NCBI RefSeq assembly: GCF_014201505.1
Contig: NZ_JACHEO010000002.1
Span: 124,001-188,000 of the forward strand
Direction: 5' to 3'
Source of the DNA: Desulfoprunum benzoelyticum
GTDB taxonomy: Bacteria; Desulfobacterota; Desulfobulbia; Desulfobulbales; Desulfocapsaceae
Length of the DNA: 64,000 nt
Of the stretch, positions 1-7,944 are shown piece after piece (positions within the stretch are counted from its first letter, which is position 1; every line of letters starts with the position of its first letter). The notes below the pieces were generated by a model. It saw only the letters and a program-made list of their open reading frames with translations. It was not told the DNA's origin and made no database searches. A program made the position numbers and the translations under genes.

Positions 1-188
1 ACGACGTGATGCGAAGAAACCTGGAGACGGCCGCTGTCATCCTTGCAGATCCCTTGAATGGAGTAGGTTGCCTCGTACTGGTCCGGGGGATCGCCTTTGG
101 CGGGTCGGACGGCTATGAATGGATGGTTGGCAAAATATGTTTCGATCTCCTCACAAATCACAACCAACTGCTGTGTGTCAGCACTCAT
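1..188 (-). CDS. N-terminal part of a possible E2-like (ubiquitin-conjugating fold) protein, cut by the window edge
   Basis: An ATG at 188 on the minus strand opens a frame that stays open to base 1, giving 62 codons. The protein begins MSADTQQLVVICEEIETYFA and continues with a segment containing RPAKGDPPDQYEATYSIQGI. The pattern G-x-PP-x-x-Y-x-x-x-Y-x-x-x-G recalls the first strands of bacterial UBC/E2-like proteins that occur near ThiF (E1), JAB peptidase and ubiquitin-like genes. The catalytic Cys region lies outside the window, so neither the fold nor activity can be tested here. No strong Shine-Dalgarno is seen (GGGGA lies about 10 bases upstream). It has its own upstream region of about 360 bases with a plausible -10 box and a palindrome. 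The frame looks coding; the family call is recalled pattern similarity and tentative. Confidence 0.45.
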   Translation of the reverse strand, partial: MSADTQQLVVICEEIETYFANHPFIAVRPAKGDPPDQYEATYSIQGICKDDSGRLQVSSHHV

Positions 189-221
189 GGTGGCCGGTTC
201 CCCAGAAGAATTGAATGCGGT

Positions 222-238
222 CAGGCAAATTTTGCCTG
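222..238. promoter_or_regulatory. Perfect 17-base palindrome, possible operator
   Basis: CAGGCAAA-T-TTTGCCTG has 8-base arms around a single base. It begins two bases downstream of the candidate -10 box at 241-246 and about 34 bases upstream of the ATG at 188, a usual place for a repressor operator. A short RNA hairpin is the alternative. Confidence 0.4.
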
Positions 239-240
239 GC

Positions 241-268
241 AGTATATCAACTTCTTTGCATAACACAA
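241..268 (-). promoter_or_regulatory. Candidate promoter of the E2-like gene
   Basis: On the minus strand TTGTGT (268-263) and TATACT (246-241) are separated by 16 bases. The -10 matches TATAAT at five of six positions; the -35 is weak. Transcription would start near 234, inside the palindrome at 222-238. Prediction from consensus only. Confidence 0.35.
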
Positions 269-546
269 AAAAAAACGCAGCGGCTGCCGATATGAGGTTT
301 GAATCGCAGCTCAATCAGTTGGTCACTCGATTCGCCTCGGCGATGGAACATGCTACTTGCACGAATGGATCGGTATGAAAAGATAGTTGCCTAGGACCCG
401 AACTCCAATTGAATGAAGGAGGCACTGGTGCAGGATCTCGATTTGGCAGAACAGGATTGCGCTGCGAATTTGCAGCCTGTGAAGGTGCAGGGACGGGCAG
501 TATGGTTGCGGTAAGGGTTAGAATTATAGATGATATACAGGCAGCA

Positions 547-1191
547 TCAGGCGTCTTGCCCCAGGTGCTGCCCTGCAAACGGAGGGAGGGCGAGGATTTC
601 CATGAAGCCTTCGACATGGTAAGCTGCGTCCAGTCGCCGATTTTTGAAGGCGATAAAGGGTACGGAGCAGGAGCCGGCGTGGAGTTGGTCTATGGTCGAG
701 TCACCGATATAGATCGACTCATCAGGGCTGCAATCATAGTGAGAGAGAATTTCCAGCAGCGCATCCGGGGCGGGCTTGGGACGTTTGGCATTTTGCGCCG
801 TCATCACTTTGCCGAAATAGTGACGCAGCTGAAATTTCTGCAGCAGGGGTTCCATCGTGTTGGTGCGGTTGGTCGATATCGCCAGGTGATAGTGGGGATG
901 GACGGTATCGAGGAAGGTCGTCAGGTCCCTCTCGACTGTAAGCATTTGCAGAAATGGAGCGTAATCGCATGACAACCTGAAGCGGTCGACCTCCTGCAGG
1001 TCCAACTCGGGATAATGGCGAAATATATGGGCAATCGCGTCCATGGTATTGTGAATATGGGCGAAATCACATTCTTCTTCCGTCATCGGCGGTTTGCCGA
1101 AGTGGTGCAGAAGGTGATTGTAAAAATGCCGGTTTGATTCCCTGGAATCGAACAGGACGCCGTCACAGTCAAAGACGATGAGCTTGAGCAT
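547..1191 (-). CDS. HAD-superfamily phosphatase, phosphoglycolate phosphatase-like
   Basis: The 214-aa product has the HAD motifs in order: DCDGV (residues 8-12, nucleophile Asp8 and acid/base Asp10), a motif II Ser in LAISTNR, the motif III Lys in RPKPAPD, and motif IV IGDSTID. The segment between motifs I and II is long enough for a helical C1 cap, as in the Gph/PGP group. It would hydrolyse a small phosphate ester in the cytoplasm; the substrate cannot be read from sequence. An in-frame TTG lies 15 bases upstream (1206), but ATG 1191 puts the first motif at the usual distance from the N-terminus. It follows the ykgJ-like gene by 32 bases and is probably the last gene of a secDF-ykgJ-HAD operon. 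Confidence 0.85.
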   Translation of the reverse strand: MLKLIVFDCDGVLFDSRESNRHFYNHLLHHFGKPPMTEEECDFAHIHNTMDAIAHIFRHYPELDLQEVDRFRLSCDYAPFLQMLTVERDLTTFLDTVHPHYHLAISTNRTNTMEPLLQKFQLRHYFGKVMTAQNAKRPKPAPDALLEILSHYDCSPDESIYIGDSTIDQLHAGSCSVPFIAFKNRRLDAAYHVEGFMEILALPPFAGQHLGQDA

Positions 1192-1223
1192 GGGCTGCGA
1201 AACCAAAAATAAGACGGAAAATA

Positions 1224-1970
1224 TCAGTCAAAGAGCCGCTCTCTCAGCCTTTGGATGGCAAAGAGCAGCAGTTCCGGGTCGTTAAAGGACATAACTTTCT
1301 GGACGGTGATCGGGGTCATGTCTGGAATCATCCCGCCGCTGATTTCGATTCGCAAGCGATCGAGATCATATAGGAAAAGAAGAAACAGCTCCCGTTCTTC
1401 AGGCTGCAGTATTTTACCACGGCGAACCTGAGGATGTTGCAGTATCGACGCGACCTCATCGTTGAACCGGTTGTATTCACTCAGTCCCTGATCGAGGCAG
1501 TAGCCCTCGGCCGTCTGGGTTATTTGCTCAAGAAAACCGTGGCAGTGCGGTTCCTGGATCAGAATGTAATGTTCCTCAGTGCTTCCTGCGGCGTTGTGCC
1601 TCGACGCCCCCCGACCGAGCGGATACGCACGGCAGGCCCCGGGACGATCCTGGTAGACTGTGCAGCCCAGAGCGCTGACAAAAACACAACTCGCCCGCCC
1701 GTCATCGATCATCGTGAGATACAGTCTGGGGAACACCTCGCCTTCAGGATGCTCGATAATGACAAATTTTTCTAAAAAATCGGTGGAACTGAGACCGGTA
1801 GCCCGCCGCAGGCGAAGGACGTCATAGGGTGTCAGGGCCAGTTCCAGGAGGCGACAGCATTCGGTGAAGCATTTCAGGCCGCTGTGGCAGGAAAAGGTGA
1901 ACTGGGTATCTTTTTCCAGTGTCTGGGCGTTGACCGGAAAGTGGGCGATATCGGCCTGGCTCAACCCCAT
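1224..1970 (-). CDS. YkgJ-family cysteine-cluster protein
   Basis: The product is 248 aa. It has Cys28, Cys34 and a Cys38-Cys39-Arg pair near the N-terminus, then a second group of cysteines in a segment ending GACRAYPLGR. This arrangement is typical of YkgJ/Fli-type CxxxxxCxxxCC proteins, thought to bind zinc or an Fe-S cluster; their function is not established. The ATG at 1970 lies one base after the secDF stop and is preceded by AGGAAAGGAAG, so the start is well supported and the longer in-frame extension into secDF is not. Tight spacing implies translation from the secDF message. Confidence 0.8.
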   Translation of the reverse strand: MGLSQADIAHFPVNAQTLEKDTQFTFSCHSGLKCFTECCRLLELALTPYDVLRLRRATGLSSTDFLEKFVIIEHPEGEVFPRLYLTMIDDGRASCVFVSALGCTVYQDRPGACRAYPLGRGASRHNAAGSTEEHYILIQEPHCHGFLEQITQTAEGYCLDQGLSEYNRFNDEVASILQHPQVRRGKILQPEERELFLLFLYDLDRLRIEISGGMIPDMTPITVQKVMSFNDPELLLFAIQRLRERLFD

Positions 1971-1971
1971 G

Positions 1972-4539
1972 TCAGATCTTCCTTTCCTGAAAGAGGGTGA
2001 GGATGGGGCTGGCGACAAAGACCGAGGAATAGGTGCCTATCACGATGCCGATAATCAGGACCAGCGAGAAATCATGGATGACTGATCCTCCCATGAAGAA
2101 GAGGGAGGACAGGACCAGCAGTGTTGTCATCCCTGTCACGACGGTCCGGCTCAACACCTCGTTGATACTCATGTTTATGGTTTCGTACAGAGACTTCTCT
2201 TGATTTTTATGTATATTTTCACGGATGCGGTCAAACACGACGACCGAGTCGTTGATCGAGTAGCCGGCGAGAGTCAACAACGCGGTCACCAGCAGCAGGT
2301 TCATCTCGATATTCAGCAGCCAGCAGATGCCGATGACGCAGAAGACATCGTGCAGCGTGGCGAGCATGCCGGCCAGGCCGAAGCGGAGGTCAAACCGGAT
2401 CGCCAGGTAGAAGACGATCCCGCACAGGGACAGGGTGATCGCCAGCAGGGCCTTGTTGCGCAGGGTGGAGCTGACCGAGGAACCGATCTCGGACTGGCTT
2501 TCGAGGACGAAATTTCTACCGGGTAGCTCCTTGTTGAGGAGAGTGGTAATGCTGTCGCTGATTCCGGAGAGGACCTCTTCGCTTTTTTTGACCTTGACGA
2601 TCAGCCGCGATTCGTTCTCGACTTCCTGCAGGTCGATTCCTTCCAGGTTGTTGTCGGCGAACACCTTGCGAACTTCCGCCAGTTCAAATGGCTTTTCCGC
2701 CTGGTAATTGAGCAGCGAACCGCCGGCAAAATCGACTCCGAGGTTGGCATTGCCGAGTACGATCTGAATCAAGGCTACAATGCCGATAAGGGTGGTGATG
2801 CCGGAGATCACGAAAGAGACTTTTTTGATCCGCAAAAAATCGATATTGGGCTTTTTGATAATATTAAGATAAACGATTTGTTTTATTGGGCGTAAATAAT
2901 TGAGAACATTGAACATCATCTTCGAACAGGTGAGAGCGGTATAGAGATTGAAGAGGATGCCGAGGGTGAGGGTGATGGCGAACCCTTTGATCGGACCGGT
3001 TCCGAACATGAAGAGGACGACGGCGGTAATCAGGGTGGTGACCTGGGAATCCATGATGGAAAAAAAGGCCTTGTCAAAACCACCTTCAATGCTCGATCGC
3101 ACCGTTTTCCCCACCGCCATTTCTTCCCGCATACGTTCGAATATCAGAACGTTGGAGTCGACCGCCATGCCGATGGAAAGCACGATGCCAGCGATGCCGG
3201 GAAGGGTCAGGGTGGCATTGAGGATGGCGAGGCCGGAGAACAGAAAAAGGATGTTAAGGAATAAGGCGGCGTTGGCGATGGCACCGGAGGTCCGGTAATA
3301 AATCAGCATGAAGCCGACGACGAGGATTGTCCCGAAGACACCGGAGACCAGACCCTTGTTGATTGAATCCTGGCCAAGACTGGCGCCGACGGTCAGGTTC
3401 TGGATGATGTTGACCGGGGCGGGCAGGGCGCCGACACGAAGAACGATGGCCAGATCGGCGGCCTCCTCATGGGTGAAATTGCCGGAGATCTGGGCTGAGC
3501 CGCCAAGGATCCGCTCGCGGATGACGGGCGCGGAGCGGACGTTGTTGTCGAGGACAATGGCCATGCGCCGGCCGACATTTTTTTCGGTGAGCTGGCCGAA
3601 CAGTTTGCCGCCTCTGCCGGTCATATCCAGACTGACGTACGGTTCGTTGAAGCTGCCGCCGATACGGACCTGGGCATCCTTCACCATATCGCCAGTCATC
3701 AGCACCTTGTTCTCCAGCAGGATGGGGCTCAGGGTCTCGACCCGCGTCTTGGGATCGACGTTTTTCTCAAAATGGATCGATGTGTCGGCGGGCAACCTGT
3801 TCTGCAGAGCCCGGGTGAGTTTTTTCGGGTCTTCGCCATCCTGCCATTGTCCGGATTTCTTTGTCTGGTCGATCAATTCCGGCAGGTTCAGGCCGGCCGG
3901 TTCGGCAACGAGCTTGAATTCGAGCTGGGCCGTATCGCCAAGCAGTTTCATCGCCCGCTTCGGATCGCGGACACCCGGTAGCTGGATGACGATTTCATCG
4001 GTGCCCTGGCGGATAATGACTGGTTCGGCGACACCGAACTGATCGATACGGTTTCGTATGATTTCAAGGGATTGGTCGACTGAATGGGTCTTGATATAAT
4101 CTTTTTTCTCATCACTCAAGGTGATGATGATACGGGGAAAGCTGCCCTCCTGGGTTTCAATCTTCGTGTCGATATCGGGAAAATCTTCTTCGATCAGTTT
4201 TTTCACCTGCTCGACGCTGCCGGTATTGGGGAGGGTGAAAACGATCGAACCAGCCGCAGGAGATGGCGTCTGGATGGCACTGATCGACTGCTCCGACAGG
4301 GTATCCTTGAGATCGTTGGCCGCCAGTTCGAGGGAGTTTTCCTCCGCCTTCTGCAGATCGACCTTCAGCACCAGGTGCATGCCGCCCTGCAGATCAAGAC
4401 CGAGCCGAAGCCCCTCCGGGGCCATGTACTTTTTCCACCAGTCCGGAGTCGCCGAGTAAAAGGAGGGCACAATCGTGACGACAGCGAGGGCGACGAGAAA
4501 GACCAGCAGGCCCAGTTTGAGTTTGAGTGATGTATTCAT
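1972..4539 (-). CDS. secDF: Fused protein translocase subunit SecDF
   Basis: The 855-aa protein joins SecD and SecF, the membrane proteins that use the proton-motive force to help SecYEG complete export. The SecD half starts with a membrane segment and the signature GLRLGLDLQGGMHLVL, followed by the large periplasmic P1 region (to about residue 390) and RND-type membrane helices. SecF begins near residue 555 with its own first membrane helix and GVDFAGGSLL, and ends with the conserved LHDV and SINDSVVVFDRIREN helices. The same fusion occurs in Bacillus and scattered proteobacteria, while many deltaproteobacteria keep secD and secF separate. yajC, the common upstream partner, is not adjacent. 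First gene of a likely operon with the YkgJ-like and HAD genes. Confidence 0.96.
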   Translation of the reverse strand: MNTSLKLKLGLLVFLVALAVVTIVPSFYSATPDWWKKYMAPEGLRLGLDLQGGMHLVLKVDLQKAEENSLELAANDLKDTLSEQSISAIQTPSPAAGSIVFTLPNTGSVEQVKKLIEEDFPDIDTKIETQEGSFPRIIITLSDEKKDYIKTHSVDQSLEIIRNRIDQFGVAEPVIIRQGTDEIVIQLPGVRDPKRAMKLLGDTAQLEFKLVAEPAGLNLPELIDQTKKSGQWQDGEDPKKLTRALQNRLPADTSIHFEKNVDPKTRVETLSPILLENKVLMTGDMVKDAQVRIGGSFNEPYVSLDMTGRGGKLFGQLTEKNVGRRMAIVLDNNVRSAPVIRERILGGSAQISGNFTHEEAADLAIVLRVGALPAPVNIIQNLTVGASLGQDSINKGLVSGVFGTILVVGFMLIYYRTSGAIANAALFLNILFLFSGLAILNATLTLPGIAGIVLSIGMAVDSNVLIFERMREEMAVGKTVRSSIEGGFDKAFFSIMDSQVTTLITAVVLFMFGTGPIKGFAITLTLGILFNLYTALTCSKMMFNVLNYLRPIKQIVYLNIIKKPNIDFLRIKKVSFVISGITTLIGIVALIQIVLGNANLGVDFAGGSLLNYQAEKPFELAEVRKVFADNNLEGIDLQEVENESRLIVKVKKSEEVLSGISDSITTLLNKELPGRNFVLESQSEIGSSVSSTLRNKALLAITLSLCGIVFYLAIRFDLRFGLAGMLATLHDVFCVIGICWLLNIEMNLLLVTALLTLAGYSINDSVVVFDRIRENIHKNQEKSLYETINMSINEVLSRTVVTGMTTLLVLSSLFFMGGSVIHDFSLVLIIGIVIGTYSSVFVASPILTLFQERKI

Positions 4540-4718
4540 GGATATCCCGAAGTTTGCGTAACCGATGTGCTACAGGTTGTCAGATATGAATGGAAAGCGG
4601 CGAATTCCTGCCTCAGAACCTCGGGATTATACCCCAACGCATGAATCTTGCAAGGTCCAGGGAGGTATCTGCCGGAAAATGAGACCGAATCTCCCGTTGT
4701 GACGAAGGGAGTGTGCGA

Positions 4719-5495
4719 TTATTTTTGGGGAAGGGGGCAGATCCGGCCGAGATTGATTGCATGGGCCATGCATGCGGCCCCGAAACCGTTGTTGATATTG
4801 ACGACCGCCAATCCTGGGGCGCAGCTGTTGAGCATGCTCAGCAATGCGGCGATCCCGCCGAAACTGGAGCCATAGCCGATCGAGGTCGGCACGCCGATGA
4901 CCGGGCACGACACCAGTCCGGCGATGACCCCGGGAAGCGCGCCCTCCATGCCGGCGACGGCGATGATGGCTGTTGCCTTGTCGAAGAGGGGGCGATGGGC
5001 GAGGAGACGGTGAATGCCGGCGATACCGACATCGTAGATTCTGGCGATTGGATTGCCGAGGCTTTCAGCGGTAACGGCGGCCTCCTCCGCGATCGGCATG
5101 TCTGAGGTTCCGGCACAGATCACTGCAATCGTTCCGGCATGATCACTGCTGCCGGGTTGTATTTCGCGGGCGCTCAGCATCTCGGCGGCTTGGTGATAGA
5201 CCATTGTCGGCAGTTCGTCGCGGACGGTCCTCGCCTTGTCCTCCCCAACCTTGGTGACGAGCACTGGAGAGGTGTGGGGCAGCAGCGCTTTGGCAATGGA
5301 GATGATCTGCGTTGCAGATTTTGAAGCCCCGTAGATTACCTCGGGCATCCCGGTGCGCAGAGAACGATGATGGTCAATGCAGGCATCGGTCGTCGTTTCG
5401 GCCGGGAAATGTTTCAGCTGTTCGAGAGCGCTATCGACAGAACATCGGCCGTCTTGGACAAGCAGGAGGAGGTGTTTGAGAAAATTCTGTTCCAT
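4719..5495 (-). CDS. larB: LarB, pyridinium biscarboxylic acid mononucleotide synthase
   Basis: LarB carboxylates and hydrolyses nicotinic acid adenine dinucleotide in the first step of nickel-pincer nucleotide synthesis, the cofactor of lactate racemase and related LarA enzymes. The 258-aa protein has the PurE-like core motifs of the family: VICAGTSDMPIAEEAA, AGMEGALPG, GVPTSIGYGSSFGG and NNGFGAA. ATG 5495 was chosen because it gives the normal family length; 26 further in-frame codons lie upstream. No strong ribosome site is visible. The partners larC, larE and larA are not in the window. Transcribed divergently from the kinase-like gene at 5703. Confidence 0.9.
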   Translation of the reverse strand: MEQNFLKHLLLLVQDGRCSVDSALEQLKHFPAETTTDACIDHHRSLRTGMPEVIYGASKSATQIISIAKALLPHTSPVLVTKVGEDKARTVRDELPTMVYHQAAEMLSAREIQPGSSDHAGTIAVICAGTSDMPIAEEAAVTAESLGNPIARIYDVGIAGIHRLLAHRPLFDKATAIIAVAGMEGALPGVIAGLVSCPVIGVPTSIGYGSSFGGIAALLSMLNSCAPGLAVVNINNGFGAACMAHAINLGRICPLPQK

Positions 5496-5702
5496 CAGGC
5501 GATGCCGGGAAATGTGAGCAGCGAACTGCAGAGATGATGCGATCGGTTGCGAAGCCAGCATGCAGACTAGCATGTTATGGCGTTGCGGTAAAGGATATGG
5601 AGAGATTTACGTCCCGGTCAATTTCGTGCTATTATCGATGTGTGATCGCAACAGATGCATGGCCCGTCGAATAGATGGTCAAATAGGTGTCGGGAGTGTG
5701 TG

Positions 5703-6725
5703 ATGAATCCGGAAAGATTACCGGAATACATTCAGTTTCTCATGAATGCCGATGCGTATCCGCATCCGGTCGATGCGGTACGGCTGATCCAGACCCACAT
5801 TTCCTTTGTTGTCCTTGCCGGCTCCTTTGTCTACAAATGGAAAAAGCCGGTCGATCTCGGTTTTCTCAATTTTTCGACGCTTCCCCGCAGGCGCTACTAC
5901 TGCAGGCAGGAACTCCTGCTCAATCGCCGGCTCTGCCCGAAGAACGTCTATCTCGATCTGGTGGCGCTGACGTGTCAGAACGGGGCGTTTCGCCTTGGGG
6001 GCCGTGGCCGGAAGGTGGACTATGGGGTGAAGATGGCCCGGCTCCCGGAAGAGCGGATGATGAATCGGCTGATCCGCGAAGGTGGGGTCGGCCGAAGGGA
6101 TATCGACAGGATCGTGACCCGGCTGGTGCCGTTTTATCAACGGAGCGAGAGTTCGGCGAAGGTGACGGAGTTCGGCAGTGTCAGGGAAGTCGGCCGCAGC
6201 GTCATGGAGAATTTCAAACAGACGGCTCCGTATATCGGGCAGAAAGGGCTGACACAGGCATGCTTCGACAGGATACGCGATTTCGCCGCCGGCTTTCTCG
6301 CCAATCGTCGCCTCTTCGACCACAGGATGGCGGAGGGGAGGATACGTGACTGTCATGGCGACCTGCACGCGGCGAACATCTGTCTCGCCGACGAGGTGAT
6401 CATCTTTGACTGTATCGAGTTCAGCCGCCGCCTACGCTGCACCGATGTCGCCGCTGATGTGGCTTTTCTGGCGATGGACCTCGATTTCCATGGCTTGCAC
6501 AATCTCTCTGAGTATTTTATACAACGGTTCATGGAGGCGTCAGGGGATTCAGGACTTTTGTCCATGCTCGGGTTCTACAATTGCTATCGTGCCTATGTGC
6601 GTGGCAAGATCAATCTGTTGACGGCTATTGATCCCGGGGTGGACAAGTACACAGCCGGTGAATGCAGAGAGCAGGCCGGACGTTATTTCGTCCTGGCCGA
6701 GTCCTATGCCGGATTGTCATTGTGA
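5703..6725 (+). CDS. APH-fold kinase-like protein (COG2187 type), first half of a split pair
   Basis: The 340-aa product matches the N-terminal half of the bifunctional aminoglycoside-phosphotransferase/ATP-binding proteins found in many proteobacteria. An N-terminal segment with FVYKWKKPVDLGFLNFSTL carries the presumed ATP-contacting Lys; the catalytic loop is CHGDLHAANICL and the metal-binding motif is FDCIEF. The substrate is unknown and resistance should not be assumed. ATG 5703 follows GGGAGTGTGTG; an ATG 48 bases upstream is less likely. It overlaps the next gene by four bases (GTGA), which implies coupled translation of the two parts. Confidence 0.8.
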   Translation: MNPERLPEYIQFLMNADAYPHPVDAVRLIQTHISFVVLAGSFVYKWKKPVDLGFLNFSTLPRRRYYCRQELLLNRRLCPKNVYLDLVALTCQNGAFRLGGRGRKVDYGVKMARLPEERMMNRLIREGGVGRRDIDRIVTRLVPFYQRSESSAKVTEFGSVREVGRSVMENFKQTAPYIGQKGLTQACFDRIRDFAAGFLANRRLFDHRMAEGRIRDCHGDLHAANICLADEVIIFDCIEFSRRLRCTDVAADVAFLAMDLDFHGLHNLSEYFIQRFMEASGDSGLLSMLGFYNCYRAYVRGKINLLTAIDPGVDKYTAGECREQAGRYFVLAESYAGLSL

Positions 6726-7330
6726 ACGCCGGGACGAGAAAGACAGTCTATGTGTTTTTCGGCATGGTGGCCACAGGCAAGAGCTACCTGGCCAGGGCCT
6801 GGGCCGAACGGCAGGGGGGACTTTATCTCAACTCCGATATCGTTCGCAAGGAGCTGGCGGGGCTGGAACAGCGAGATCGAAGCAGGGCCTCCTGGAACGA
6901 GGGCATCTATACGCCCGGCTTCACCCGTCGCACCTATGACGAACTGCTGCGTCGCGCTCAGTCGTACCTTACAGCAGACAGCCATGTCTGCGTTGTTCTG
7001 GATGCCTCGTATCAGTCGCGAGAGGAGCGCAATCGTCTTCGGCAGGAACTTGCAGCGCAGTGCCTATTGCTTTTTATCCACTGCACCTGTCCTGAATCGA
7101 CGGTGAAAAAAAGATTGGCCGAGAGGGCTGTCGACCGCCATGCGGTTTCCGATGGCCGGTGGGAAATTTATCTGCACCAGAAGGTGCATTTCATGCCTCC
7201 CGACGAATTGGAACCAGGTCAGGTGGTGAGCATCGATACCGACAGGCCGCTGGCTGTGTTGCTGGCTGCGCTGGAACAGGCGGTGCAGGAGAAGATCAAC
7301 GGGGCTCATGCAGCTAAGCCGGTAAGGTGA
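6722..7330 (+). CDS. P-loop kinase-like ATP-binding protein (COG0645 type), second half of the split pair
   Basis: The 202-aa product is a zeta-toxin/gluconate-kinase-like P-loop protein. Its Walker A is GMVATGKS near residue 15, followed by LYLNSDIVRKEL (a substrate or lid Asp-Arg pair), VVLDASYQSREERNR and a C-terminal segment with CTCPESTVKKRL. In related species this domain is fused to the end of the APH-like domain. Here it starts at GTG 6722 inside the upstream stop codon (GTGA overlap). The in-frame ATG at 6662 lies deep in the upstream gene and was rejected. The two products probably act together; the reaction is unknown. Confidence 0.8.
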   Translation: MNAGTRKTVYVFFGMVATGKSYLARAWAERQGGLYLNSDIVRKELAGLEQRDRSRASWNEGIYTPGFTRRTYDELLRRAQSYLTADSHVCVVLDASYQSREERNRLRQELAAQCLLLFIHCTCPESTVKKRLAERAVDRHAVSDGRWEIYLHQKVHFMPPDELEPGQVVSIDTDRPLAVLLAALEQAVQEKINGAHAAKPVR

Positions 7331-7405
7331 GGCAAGCGGTGCGATGCAGGAGCGAAGATACATACCAGGCGGTCCGATCAGTCAGGGACCAATGAAGGAC
7401 ACCAC

Positions 7406-7852
7406 GTGTTTACTCAGATTTACGTATTGCGCTTCCCTAAAGAGACAAGCGACCAGCCTTATATTTATCAGCTGGTCAAGGAATATGATATTGAATTCAA
7501 TATCCTCAAGGCCGATATCCTGCTGCAGAGAGAGGGGGTTATGATCCTCGAACTGAAGGGGAGCAGCAAGCACAATGTCAATGCCGGTCTCGAGTATCTG
7601 AAAGGATTGGGTGTCCAGGTCGAGCGACTGGCGGCACGTATCCATCGCGATGACGAGAAATGTTTTCAATGCGGCGCTTGTACCGGAGTCTGCCCTGTTG
7701 GCGCTCTCTATATCAAGCGGCCATCGATGGAGGTACTGTTCGATCCGCAGAAATGCACCGGCTGCAGCCTCTGCGTGACGGTGTGCCCGGTGCGGGCGAT
7801 GGCGGTGTCGCTCGCCGAGGAATGGGTTGTGCCGGAGGAACTGATCGTTTGA
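7406..7852 (+). CDS. NIL-domain ferredoxin with two [4Fe-4S] motifs
   Basis: The 148-aa cytoplasmic protein has a NIL domain (residues about 1-73), the fold found at the C-terminus of methionine ABC transporter ATPases. A 2x[4Fe-4S] ferredoxin domain follows, with CFQCGACTGVCP and CTGCSLCVTVCP. In Methanosarcina and sulfate reducers such proteins work with a COG1900/DUF39 protein in making homocysteine from aspartate semialdehyde; that partner is not adjacent here. The GTG start at 7406 is preceded by AAGGACACCAC. It is followed by a strong bidirectional hairpin terminator and faces bamD. Confidence 0.88.
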   Translation: MFTQIYVLRFPKETSDQPYIYQLVKEYDIEFNILKADILLQREGVMILELKGSSKHNVNAGLEYLKGLGVQVERLAARIHRDDEKCFQCGACTGVCPVGALYIKRPSMEVLFDPQKCTGCSLCVTVCPVRAMAVSLAEEWVVPEELIV

Positions 7853-7881
7853 TCGACAGCGGTTTGCCCGGTTGAAAACGA

Positions 7882-7912
7882 AAACGCCGATGAAATTGTT
7901 TCATCGGCGTTT
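7882..7912. terminator. Bidirectional terminator between NIL-ferredoxin and bamD
   Basis: A perfect 14-bp stem (7882-7895 with 7899-7912) closes a TTG loop, with A-rich and T-rich ends. It sits between convergent genes and can end both transcripts. Confidence 0.85.
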
Positions 7913-7944
7913 CGGACATACGGAGCAAAGTTTCAGCGTTACAA

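Larger units (their letters stand above)
189..546. other. 358-base intergenic region upstream of the E2-like gene
   Basis: No convincing gene lies here. Reading the minus strand, it holds a short GCAG/CTGC hairpin (277-287) followed by nine T (267-275), a weak terminator candidate for the HAD gene upstream. A candidate promoter (241-268) and a 17-base palindrome (222-238) follow, before the ATG at 188. On the plus strand a 33-codon frame at 413-514 has an AGGAGG just after its ATG, which does not fit as its ribosome site, so it was not called. Confidence 0.5.

Noticed and set aside
413..514. 33-codon plus-strand frame
   Set aside because: The AGGAGG lies after its ATG and could serve only an internal GTG; no similarity or conserved context.
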